64,000 bases of DNA, from assembly GCA_002364325.1 (NCBI GenBank), contig DEXV01000006.1, positions 353,350-417,349 on the forward strand, in the 5' to 3' direction. Origin of the DNA: Gillisia sp. UBA3175 (GTDB taxonomy: Bacteria; Bacteroidota; Bacteroidia; Flavobacteriales; Flavobacteriaceae). The translations under genes were made by a program, and so were the position numbers. Below the pieces are notes generated by a model, which saw only the letters and a list, made by a program, of their open reading frames with translations, did no database searches and had not been told where the DNA came from. Shown one piece after another: positions 54,831 through 63,312 of the stretch (position 1 is the first letter of the stretch; each line of letters starts with the position of its first letter).

Positions 54831-55385
54831 ATGAAAAAATTAGCACTCCTCCTTCTACTTGCCTGCATTTCCTGTGATCAATCTACTTCAAAAAAAGAAA
54901 ACCAAGAATTAGAGGTAGTAACGGAGCAGGAAATGGCTCCTGAAGCCGACATAAAAGAAGCCATAAATAATTCTTTAGAAAATTGGCACAAGGCAGCCGC
55001 AACAGCAAATTTTGAAGACTATTTTGGATTAATGACAAAAGATGGTGTATTCATTGGGACCGATGCTATGGAAAACTGGCAAAATAAGGAGTTTCGTGAA
55101 TTTTCAAAACCTTATTTTGATAAGGGAAAAGCTTGGAACTTCACTACTTTAGATCGTAATATTTATGTCCAGCATAATAGCGATCTTGCTTGGTTCGACG
55201 AGTTGTTAAGCACGCAAATGGGAATATGCAGAGGATCTGGGATAATGGAAAAAGTAGAAGATACTTGGAAAGTGAAACATTATGTGCTTTCTATCGCTAT
55301 TCCTAATGATAATGTATCGGAGGTGACTGCTTTAAAAAAACAAACAGATACTTTATTAATTTCTAAACTACAAAGCGCTAACTAA
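54831..55385 (+). CDS. SnoaL/NTF2-like domain lipoprotein
   Basis: A 184-residue lipoprotein (lipobox CISC, Cys15) with acidic residues after the lipid site (ENQELEVVTEQE). The domain from about 40 to 160 (NNSLENWHKAAATANFEDYFGLMTKDGVFIGTDAMENW ... DLAWFDELLSTQMGICRGSGIMEKVEDTWKVKHYVLS, in part) has the pattern of NTF2-like/DUF4440 folds: a cone-shaped alpha+beta pocket that can be an enzyme or a ligand carrier. Catalytic residues cannot be assigned. Same direction as, and 25 bases from, the lipoprotein before it. Confidence 0.82.
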   Translation: MKKLALLLLLACISCDQSTSKKENQELEVVTEQEMAPEADIKEAINNSLENWHKAAATANFEDYFGLMTKDGVFIGTDAMENWQNKEFREFSKPYFDKGKAWNFTTLDRNIYVQHNSDLAWFDELLSTQMGICRGSGIMEKVEDTWKVKHYVLSIAIPNDNVSEVTALKKQTDTLLISKLQSAN

Positions 55386-55499
55386 AACCGGGTTAAATAT
55401 TTAATAACTGTCTCCAATTTAGAAGGGGAAAATATTAATAAGCTCTAATCTGTTACTTTTTAGTATTTTAGCGCCACAAAAATTAATTTATTTTATTTT

Positions 55500-57572
55500 A
55501 TGAGAAAGATAACAAATGCATTTATTTTATCTGCGCTTGCAGCAACGGTAGTAACCGGGTGTAAGAGTGACGATAAAAAAATGGAAGCTAAAGAAGAATC
55601 CCGTGGGATTAATTTAGCTTTTATGGACACAACGATGAGTCCAAAAGAAGATTTCTTTAGATATGTAAACGGTACTTGGGCCGATTCTACCGAGATCCCA
55701 GACGAATATACCACTTGGGGAAGTTTTAATGAACTAAGAAAGAATACCGATGAGGATGCCTTAGCTTTATTAGAAAAAGCTTCGAAAGACAAAAAATTAG
55801 ATACTAAAAGTGATCAGGCAAAAGCGGTATACCTTTACCAAAGCATCATGGATACAGCTACCAGAAATAAAAATGGTGTTGCACCTTTAACTCCGTATTT
55901 AGAGAAAATTGCTGCTATTAACAATAAACAAGACCTTCAGGCATTTCTTACTGAAATGCACCAATATGGAGGGGCTGGTTTCTTCGCATTTGGAGTACGT
56001 GCAGATGCTAAAGATAGTAATGCCAATGCAGCTTACTTATATCCTTCAGGTTTAGGTTTGCCAGATAGAGACTATTATGTAGAGAATGATGCAAGCACTA
56101 AAGAAACTCGTGAGAACTACAAAAAGCACATTACTAAAATGTTGCAGTATTTAGGCGATTCTGAAGCAGATGCCAAAAAGAGCGCTGAAACAATTTTAGC
56201 TTTCGAAACTAGCTTAGCTACTCCTCAAATGGATAAAGTAGACCGTAGAGATGCTAGAAAGAGCTACAACCCAATGTCTGTAGCACAACTACAAAAGAGA
56301 GTTTCTGCATTAGATTGGAAAGCATATTTCGATGGAATTGGAGCTTCCAAGATAGATACTGTAATTGTTGCGCAACCAAAATACATGGATGCTTTACAAA
56401 AAACCTTTGTAGCTAACAAGGTTGCAGATTGGAAAACCTATTTACGTTGGAATCTTTTGAATGATGCAGCTTCAGCTTTAAGCATGGAAATAGAACAAAC
56501 CAACTGGGATTTCTACGACAAAACTTTACAAGGTGCAAAGGAACAACGTCCTTTAAAAGAACGTGCATTGCAAACTGTAAATGGAACTTTAGGAGAAGCC
56601 TTAGGTAAATTATATGTAGAAGAGAATTTCCCACCAGAAGCTAAGAAAAAAGCACAGGAAATGATCGCTAATATTATTGAAGCATACAAAGTTAGAATAG
56701 ATAATCTAACTTGGATGAGCGATAGCACTAAGACAAAAGCAAAACAAAAATTGGCAACTACAACCATTAAAGTAGGATATCCAGATGAGTGGAAAGATTA
56801 CAGCTCTTTAGAAATTACTAATCCAAAGGATGGAAAAGGTTCATTTTTCCAAAATATGCTGAATGCAGCTAAATGGAATGTAAAAGAAGACATGGCAAAA
56901 TTAGGAACACCCGTAGACAAAACAGAATGGTTTATGGCTCCTCAAATTGTAAATGCTTACTACAATCCATCTTACAATGAGATCGTATTCCCTGCAGCTA
57001 TTCTACAACCACCTTTCTACGATTATAAGGCAGATGCTGCTGTTAATTACGGTGGAATTGGAGCAGTTATAGGACATGAGATCTCTCATGGATTTGATGA
57101 CAGTGGATCTAGATTTGATGCTGAAGGAAACCTGAACAACTGGTGGAGCGAGAAAGATCTTACTTCTTTCGAAGGACTTGGAACCGCTTTGGCAGATCAA
57201 TACAGCGCTATTGAAGTGTTGGACAGTGTTTACATCAACGGAAAATTTACCTTGGGTGAAAATATTGGTGATCTTGGTGGTGTAAATGCAGCATTCGACG
57301 GATTACAAATGCATTTAAAGCAGAATGGAAATCCAGGTGAAATAGATGGATTTACTCCAGAGCAGCGCTTCTTCCTTTCTTGGGCAACCGTATGGAGAAC
57401 TAAGATGAGAGATGAAGCTTTAAGAAATAGAATTAAAACCGATCCGCATTCTCCGGGAATGTATCGTGCATATGTGCCACTTCAAAACATCGATGCTTTT
57501 TACGAAGCTTTCGAAATTAAAGAAGGTGATAAAATGTATGTAAAACCGGCAGATCGAGTTAAGATCTGGTAG
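55500..57572 (+). CDS. M13-family (neprilysin-like) zinc endopeptidase lipoprotein
   Basis: A 690-residue exported peptidase. Lipobox VVTGC (Cys21) anchors it. The M13_N domain covers about 45-440 and the catalytic domain the rest: VIGHEISHGFDD (HExxH, near 524-528), ENIGDLGGVNAAF (third zinc ligand Glu, near 584), and the C-terminal CxxW-like region replaced by MYVKPADRVKIW. NAYYNPSYNEIVFPAAILQPPF is the substrate-binding stretch (near 484-505). It cleaves peptides of up to some tens of residues in the periplasm or at the surface. A strong hairpin follows. Confidence 0.95.
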   Translation: MRKITNAFILSALAATVVTGCKSDDKKMEAKEESRGINLAFMDTTMSPKEDFFRYVNGTWADSTEIPDEYTTWGSFNELRKNTDEDALALLEKASKDKKLDTKSDQAKAVYLYQSIMDTATRNKNGVAPLTPYLEKIAAINNKQDLQAFLTEMHQYGGAGFFAFGVRADAKDSNANAAYLYPSGLGLPDRDYYVENDASTKETRENYKKHITKMLQYLGDSEADAKKSAETILAFETSLATPQMDKVDRRDARKSYNPMSVAQLQKRVSALDWKAYFDGIGASKIDTVIVAQPKYMDALQKTFVANKVADWKTYLRWNLLNDAASALSMEIEQTNWDFYDKTLQGAKEQRPLKERALQTVNGTLGEALGKLYVEENFPPEAKKKAQEMIANIIEAYKVRIDNLTWMSDSTKTKAKQKLATTTIKVGYPDEWKDYSSLEITNPKDGKGSFFQNMLNAAKWNVKEDMAKLGTPVDKTEWFMAPQIVNAYYNPSYNEIVFPAAILQPPFYDYKADAAVNYGGIGAVIGHEISHGFDDSGSRFDAEGNLNNWWSEKDLTSFEGLGTALADQYSAIEVLDSVYINGKFTLGENIGDLGGVNAAFDGLQMHLKQNGNPGEIDGFTPEQRFFLSWATVWRTKMRDEALRNRIKTDPHSPGMYRAYVPLQNIDAFYEAFEIKEGDKMYVKPADRVKIW

Positions 57573-57592
57573 AAGAATAGAAAATTAATTAT

Positions 57593-57622
57593 AAAGGGCC
57601 ACAGCAATGTTGGCCCTTTTTC
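57593..57622 (+). terminator. Terminator of the M13 peptidase gene
   Basis: Arms AAAGGGCCA (57593-57601) and TGGCCCTTT (57611-57619) with a 9-base loop and T run; 20 bases after the stop. Confidence 0.88.
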
Positions 57623-57966
57623 TTTGGCTGCATCCGCCACGCCAAAATGCGAGGCGGTCGGGCTATCCGCTAAAGTCCCATTTTCTTTTCAATCTAATGG
57701 GAGCTACCGCTGCTATCCCTTGCAGATTCTTTATTAATATTAAAAGTGTCATTTCGAAAGAGCCTTTGCGATTGAGAAATCTCACTTACACAACAAACAT
57801 TAAACGTCATGGAGATCTCTCCCGCTGGTCGAGATGAAAATCTCTAAAATTCATGCTTAACAAAATTGTCATTTCGAAAGAGCCTTTTGCGATTGAGAAA
57901 TGGCTACGTTCCTAGAATCATCAAATTCCATTGAGATCTAACATTTAAATTAAAAATATCCCTCAA
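57623..57966. repeat. Gene-free stretch with degraded dispersed repeat copies
   Basis: No gene can be supported here. Two near-identical stretches, 57747-57780 and 57867-57901, share the start TGTCATTTCGAAAGAGCC and the end GCGATTGAGAAAT, differing by one T. After the first copy an approximate inverse, GAGATCTCTCCCGCTGGTCG (57811-57830), gives an imperfect inverted repeat. This resembles the dispersed intergenic repeats of many Flavobacteriaceae (TGTCATTTCGA...GAAATCTC...). A 76-codon frame across it looks like chance. Confidence 0.6.
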
Positions 57967-59601
57967 TCAATTTTTATCTAGATCTCTTGCAGCTTTAAAC
58001 TCGCTATCATCATACCACTTAGGAAAATAATCTTCATTGGACAATCTTTTTCCAATATTATATAAAAGTTGGGAGTCAAACTGCATTCCACTTAAAACTG
58101 TAGTATTTGAGTCATATTCATCTGAGGGTTGATGATAGTTATTCTCTTCATAATCATCATTCATCTTCTTCACAAAATCTTTACCGTGCGCAAAATCTTC
58201 ATAAGCACCACTGGCATAAAGAGCCGGAATACCAATTTTAGCAAAGCTAAAATGATCTGATCTAAAGAAGTGGCCTTTTTCAGGGACTGGATCAGGAATA
58301 ATATATCTACCCTGTTTATCGGCAGCATCTTTAGCATATTCATCCATTTCAGATTGACCATACCCAGTAACAGTAAGATCCCTCATCGGGCCAGGACTTG
58401 ATAATGCATCCATATTGATATTGGCCACCGTTTTCTTAGGCAGGTAAATAGGATGAGACGCATAATATTCAGATCCCAACAATCCCTGCTCTTCGCCAGT
58501 TACCGCAAGAAAAATAATCGAGCGTTCAGGTTTTTTATCCTTTGTAAATGCTTCTGCTATTGCAAGCATGCCTGCCACTCCGGAGGCATTATCCACCGCA
58601 CCGTTATAGATAGAATCACCATTTACGGGTCTTCCTATTCCCAAATGATCCCAGTGGGCCGAATAAATTATATATTCATCTTTCCTGTTCGTTCCTGGTA
58701 GCAGTGCCACAACATTTTTAGAAACATCTTTTTTCACTTTATTATGTATACTTACCGAAATATTTAAATCTAGAGGTATGGGTTTAAAATCTTTTATCAT
58801 CGCCATCTCTTTATAATTTTTATCACCCATTCCGGCTGCCTCAAAAATCTTTTGAGTTGCTTCTTGAGTTATCCATCCCCTTATATCAACCTTAGGCGCA
58901 TCACTTTCTAAGGATAATTTAGAGCCGCTCCAGCTAGATTGCACGACATTCCAACCATAGGAAGCTGGTTTGGTATCGTGAATTATGAGTAGACCTGCCG
59001 CACCTTGCCTGGCAGCTTCTTCATATTTATAAGTCCATCGCCCATAATAGGTCATAGTATTTCCTTTAAAAACTGTAGAATCCTGAGATTCAAATCCAGG
59101 ATCGTTTACTAAAACAACCGCGGTTTTACCTTTCCAGTCTATTCCCTTGTAATCGTTCCAGCCATATTCGGGAGCAACAATCCCATAACCTGCAAATACT
59201 AATTCCGAATTCTTTAGTTCTACAACACTATCGGTTTTTCTAGTTACCGCAACAAAATCCTCAAAATATTGTAGTTCTATGTTTTTACCATTTCCAGAGA
59301 TCTTCATTTTTTCTGAAGGGGTTCCAGTAATTGCAACCATAGGAACTTCCTGAAAATAGCTATTTCCGTTTCCAGGCTCCAATCCAAGCTTTGAAAATTG
59401 TTCTTTTAAATAAGCGGTGGTTTTTTCTTCTCCTTCAGTAAAAGGTTTTCTTCCTTGAAAATCATCTGATGCAAGTATTTTAATAGCATTTCCGATAGTT
59501 ATTGAATCTACCTCAACTGTGGAAATATCCTCCTTGTTAGAATTAGATTTACAGCCGGCTAACAGTAAAATTAATGTTAAAAGGGAAACAAGATTTTTCA
59601 T
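57967..59601 (-). CDS. M28-family zinc aminopeptidase lipoprotein with PA domain
   Basis: A 544-residue exported exopeptidase. Lipobox LLAGC (Cys17). A protease-associated (PA) insert spans about 120-260 (YGIVAPEYGWNDYKGIDWKGKTAVVLVNDPGF in part). The di-zinc site reads YSAHWDHLG (first His, near 318-322), GAVDNASGVAGML (bridging Asp), VTGEEQGLLGSEYYA (catalytic Glu pair), NINMDA (Asp), and SDHFSFAKIGIPALY (last His). It would release N-terminal amino acids from peptides at the cell surface or in the periplasm. Transcribed divergently from the second M28 gene across 110 bases. Confidence 0.94.
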   Translation of the reverse strand: MKNLVSLLTLILLLAGCKSNSNKEDISTVEVDSITIGNAIKILASDDFQGRKPFTEGEEKTTAYLKEQFSKLGLEPGNGNSYFQEVPMVAITGTPSEKMKISGNGKNIELQYFEDFVAVTRKTDSVVELKNSELVFAGYGIVAPEYGWNDYKGIDWKGKTAVVLVNDPGFESQDSTVFKGNTMTYYGRWTYKYEEAARQGAAGLLIIHDTKPASYGWNVVQSSWSGSKLSLESDAPKVDIRGWITQEATQKIFEAAGMGDKNYKEMAMIKDFKPIPLDLNISVSIHNKVKKDVSKNVVALLPGTNRKDEYIIYSAHWDHLGIGRPVNGDSIYNGAVDNASGVAGMLAIAEAFTKDKKPERSIIFLAVTGEEQGLLGSEYYASHPIYLPKKTVANINMDALSSPGPMRDLTVTGYGQSEMDEYAKDAADKQGRYIIPDPVPEKGHFFRSDHFSFAKIGIPALYASGAYEDFAHGKDFVKKMNDDYEENNYHQPSDEYDSNTTVLSGMQFDSQLLYNIGKRLSNEDYFPKWYDDSEFKAARDLDKN

Positions 59602-59711
59602 AATACTAATTTTAATAAAAGTAAAGTTTTTTAATGAAAGACCCTTATTCTAATAAAAAGAGATTTAAAATGCTGATTATTAATTATATTCAACATACCA
59701 ATTTAAATATC

Positions 59712-61904
59712 ATGAAAAAATTCTACCTAAGCATTGTTCTTTTTCTTTTGATTATTACGGGTAATGCCCAAGAGCCTATTTTAGGATTTACTGCTGAAAA
59801 TGCCAAAAAAGAGCACGAACTGGAAGCCAAATTTGATGCACAATTATCAGCTGTGAACCTAGATTCAGCAATGCATCGTCTAGCTGCTAAGCCACATTTT
59901 ACAGGCAGCGATTACGGTCATCAAAACGCCGAATGGATTCTGAAACAATTCAAAGACTGGGGTTACGATGCTCATATTGAATCTTATCAGATACTTTTTC
60001 CATATCCAAAAACAAGATTATTAGAACTTACCGGGCCTTCAACATATACAGCAAAACTTGGATCCGTACCTATTATAGGAGATAAATATACCCAGCAAGG
60101 AGATTTATTGTTGCCAAGTTATAACGCATTCTCTAGTGATGGAGATGTGGAAGCAGAGCTGGTTTTTGTGAATTATGGAGTCCCAGAAGATTATGATCAG
60201 CTTGAAAAAATGGGAATTTCAGTAAAAGGAAAAATAGTAATAGCCAAATATTATGGCTCTTGGCGGGGAATTAAACCCAAACTTGCCGCGGAGAAAGGCG
60301 CTATAGGCTGTATAATTTATTCAGATCCTGCCGATGATGGTTATGTTCAAGGCGATATATATCCCAAAGGCGCATTTAAAGATGAAAACGGAGTTCAGCG
60401 CGGTTCTGTAATGGATATGCCATTATACCCCGGCGATGTACTTACTCCCGGCTATGCTGCTACTAAGAATGCAAAACGATTGGATAGAAAAGATGCCAAA
60501 ACAATCACTAAAATACCAGTTTTGCCTATTTCTTATGCCGACGCGCAACCTTTTTTAGCAGCTCTAGAAGGTCCTGTGGCTCCGCAATCCTGGAGAGGTG
60601 GTTTGCCAATAACCTACCACATTGGTCCGGGTCCTGCAAAAGTGCATTTGAGACTGGAATTCGACTGGCAATTAAAACCGATTTACAATGTGGTAGCGAA
60701 AATGAAAGGAACAGAATTTCCAGATGAATGGGTTATGCGTGGTAACCACCACGATGCTTGGGTTCATGGAGCAAACGATCCTATTAGTGGACTAGTTGCC
60801 ATGATGGAAGAAGCTCGTGCAGTAGGAGAATTAGCTAAATCGGGCAATAAACCTAAACGCAGTATAATTTATTTTGCCTGGGACGCAGAAGAACCGGGCT
60901 TGATTGGTTCTACAGAATGGGTAGAAGCCCATCAGGACGAACTTAAAAAAAGTGGAGTGGCTTACATAAATACCGATAGCAATGGGAGAGGGTTTTTAGA
61001 GGCAGGAGGTTCTCACACACTTCAAGCAATGGTGAAACAAGTAGCTGAAGGTGTACAAGACCCACAAACAGGAGTTTCTGTGATAAAAAGGAGCAGCGCC
61101 TCAAACAGGGTAAATGGAAGGGAAGGAGATTTTAAATTATCGGCTTTAGGATCAGGATCAGATTATACTCCTTTTATCCAACATACCGGTGTTGCTTCTC
61201 TGAATCTAGGTTTTGGTGGCGAAGACAATGGGGGTGAATATCATACTATTTTTGACACCTATCCTATGTATAAGCGCTTTAAAGATCCAGATTTCACTTA
61301 CGGAATTACTCTGGCAAAAACTGCTGGCCATATCGTACTACGCCTTGCCAATGCAGATGTTTTGCCTTTCGAGTTTCAGCAATGGTACACTACGGTAAAT
61401 GGATATCTTGAAGAAGTAATGAAGGAGACCTCCAAGTTACGCGAGGAAACCGAAAAGCATAATAAAATGGTTACCGATAATGATTTTGAACTAGCTGCAG
61501 ATCCAACCAAACCTTTTATTAAACCAAAAAAAGAAGCTGCTGTTCCTCATTTGGATTTTTCCACCTTAGAAAATACTATGACTGATATAAAAACCACCAT
61601 CGATGAATTTTCAGAAAAAGATATACTTAATTTAAGTAATGCGAAGAAAAAGGAAGTCAACCAGAAATTAATGGCCATCGAACGTTCGTTAACAAATGAA
61701 AAAGGTTTACCACGTCGACCTTGGTATAAACACGAAATCTATGCTCCTGGATTTTACACAGGCTACGGGGTTAAAACCTTGCCTGGAGTAAGGGAAGCCA
61801 TCGAACAAACAAATTGGAAAGAAGCCCGGGAACAAATTTCAGTATTAACCGAAACTTTAAATAATTTTAATACTAAACTAAAAGATATTCTAAAGCTTAT
61901 GTAA
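59712..61904 (+). CDS. M28-family glutamate carboxypeptidase II-like peptidase
   Basis: A 730-residue exported peptidase like human PSMA/NAALADase. Signal peptide 1-19 (ends ITGNAQ). PA domain about 110-300. The catalytic domain has RGNHHDAWVHGANDPISGL (His and bridging Asp, near 353-371), WDAEEPGLIGSTEW (catalytic Glu pair, near 398), NTDSNGRG (Asp) and NGGEYHTIFDTY (last His, near 515). A C-terminal dimerisation domain (about 560-730) follows. I choose the ATG at 59712 since it starts the signal peptide; the frame reaches 59634 with 26 residues that are unlike a leader. Confidence 0.94.
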   Translation: MKKFYLSIVLFLLIITGNAQEPILGFTAENAKKEHELEAKFDAQLSAVNLDSAMHRLAAKPHFTGSDYGHQNAEWILKQFKDWGYDAHIESYQILFPYPKTRLLELTGPSTYTAKLGSVPIIGDKYTQQGDLLLPSYNAFSSDGDVEAELVFVNYGVPEDYDQLEKMGISVKGKIVIAKYYGSWRGIKPKLAAEKGAIGCIIYSDPADDGYVQGDIYPKGAFKDENGVQRGSVMDMPLYPGDVLTPGYAATKNAKRLDRKDAKTITKIPVLPISYADAQPFLAALEGPVAPQSWRGGLPITYHIGPGPAKVHLRLEFDWQLKPIYNVVAKMKGTEFPDEWVMRGNHHDAWVHGANDPISGLVAMMEEARAVGELAKSGNKPKRSIIYFAWDAEEPGLIGSTEWVEAHQDELKKSGVAYINTDSNGRGFLEAGGSHTLQAMVKQVAEGVQDPQTGVSVIKRSSASNRVNGREGDFKLSALGSGSDYTPFIQHTGVASLNLGFGGEDNGGEYHTIFDTYPMYKRFKDPDFTYGITLAKTAGHIVLRLANADVLPFEFQQWYTTVNGYLEEVMKETSKLREETEKHNKMVTDNDFELAADPTKPFIKPKKEAAVPHLDFSTLENTMTDIKTTIDEFSEKDILNLSNAKKKEVNQKLMAIERSLTNEKGLPRRPWYKHEIYAPGFYTGYGVKTLPGVREAIEQTNWKEAREQISVLTETLNNFNTKLKDILKLM

Positions 61905-62229
61905 GATTTTATCTCTTAAAGCTTAACATCTCGAATACGCTCGATATAACTAAATTGCAAGTTTGTAACATTACTAGAATAATATTTAATCAAAATTTAT
62001 TCCCCTGTCTGCGATACCGAGAAACGAGGGGATATTATTTTGATTTGTTATGTCAACTTGAGTGGAGTCGAAAGGTAGATTTTTGTTACTGATTACAAGT
62101 GAATAGCGAGAAATCAAGATAGATATATTGTTATCTTGAAATTGATAAAAATTATCAAAACTCCGCTTTATTTGAACAAATTATTGGTTTGCCGCCATAT
62201 GCGAAGTCGAAAAATTTAATATGAAAAAA
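61905..62229. other. Gene-free, hairpin-rich stretch
   Basis: No gene seen. Inverted repeats: 61990-62006/62027-62043 (17-base arms, 14 matched, with CCCCT/AGGGG core), 62114-62121/62132-62139 (TCAAGATA/TATCTTGA) and 62142-62148/62152-62158 (TTGATAA/TTATCAA). At 62051 a stretch reading TGTCAACTTGAGTGGAGTCG resembles the dispersed repeat family also seen at 57.7 kb. The first hairpin may end the M28 gene. Confidence 0.45.
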
Positions 62230-63273
62230 TTATTTTTTCTCTATAAAAATGTTTTTAGGGAGCATAGCATGCACTCCAACGTTTCCATCGACAAGTTCTG
62301 TTATAGCCATATCTACGGCTATACTACTAAGCATATAGGCATCTTCACGAGTCATATTTTTTTCCTTCATTAAATATTTTATCATTTCCCTTAAGGCTAT
62401 ATGAGTTGCTTCGGTTAAATCGCGGTCAAAACCCATAGTAATAATGTGCGTATCAGTTTCCGCCATTGGCCAATCCAGTTTTTTGTCTTTATGTACAATA
62501 AATTGTAGTTTGCCTTTTAACGAAGTTTCGATAGCAGTAATATCCACTTCCCCATTACCCTGTGCGGCGTGCCCATCGCCTATTTCAAATAATGCGCCTT
62601 TCACGAATACCGGAATAAAAAGTGAAGCGCCTTCGGTAAGTTCTTTATTATCCATATTCCCCGCATGTACCCAAGGCGGCGCACTGTTCCACCTTCCTGC
62701 TTCCTTTGGAGGAGCAACTCCCATACTTCCGAAAAAGGGTTTTAAGGGGATTTCAATACCTTCTGAAAAATGACCTATCATTTTAACGGTATCCAACCTT
62801 ACAATGCGCATTTTTCGTTCGAAGATCTCATCAGATAAAAATCCGTTTTGGCCAATAGCATTATAGCCGTATGGAATGGCTAGGCTGACAGATTTTATTT
62901 TAACTTCCAGTACATCTCCCGGTTCCGCCCCTTCAATAAAAATTGGTCCATTTAAAACATGTCCTCCGGGTCCTCGTTCCGAAACTTTTTGCACTTGTCG
63001 TAATTCCTTTTCAACCTCATCTGGGGGTACTCCTGCTTCTTCCAAGCGCTCGGGATTGGAAGTTAAAAGCGTATGCACTTTTACATAATCGCCAGATTTA
63101 ATTTTGAGTACAGGTTGATTTTCACTCCAATAATTACCCCAGATAACCGTGGAATCTGTAGGGTTAAGTATGAAAGGATTCGCTGCAGTACCTTTTTCCT
63201 GAGCTACAAGAAACATAGGAAGTAAAAGTAAGCCTACCGAAAACAAGGGTTTTAAATTGATTTGATTGCTCAT
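62230..63273 (-). CDS. Exported acetamidase/formamidase
   Basis: A 347-residue protein of the FmdA/AmdA amidase family, which hydrolyses formamide or acetamide to ammonia and the acid. A signal peptide (about 1-24, ends FLVAQ) sends it out of the cytoplasm, which is unusual for the classical enzyme but common in Bacteroidota copies. Motifs: PGGHVLNGPIFIEGAEPGDVLEVKI (near 98-122), GSMGVAPP (near 182) and GDGHAAQGNGEVDITAIET (near 232-250), the metal-binding core. Substrate specificity is not known. Neighbouring peptidases suggest nitrogen scavenging. Confidence 0.9.
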   Translation of the reverse strand: MSNQINLKPLFSVGLLLLPMFLVAQEKGTAANPFILNPTDSTVIWGNYWSENQPVLKIKSGDYVKVHTLLTSNPERLEEAGVPPDEVEKELRQVQKVSERGPGGHVLNGPIFIEGAEPGDVLEVKIKSVSLAIPYGYNAIGQNGFLSDEIFERKMRIVRLDTVKMIGHFSEGIEIPLKPFFGSMGVAPPKEAGRWNSAPPWVHAGNMDNKELTEGASLFIPVFVKGALFEIGDGHAAQGNGEVDITAIETSLKGKLQFIVHKDKKLDWPMAETDTHIITMGFDRDLTEATHIALREMIKYLMKEKNMTREDAYMLSSIAVDMAITELVDGNVGVHAMLPKNIFIEKK

Positions 63274-63312
63274 ACTATATAGTTATTTAATATTTAAAAT
63301 TATTTCACCGTA

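Noticed and set aside
57607..57837. A 76-codon reading frame between the M13 and M28 peptidase genes
   Set aside because: It begins inside the M13 terminator, runs through the degraded repeat, and has no protein-like composition or start context.
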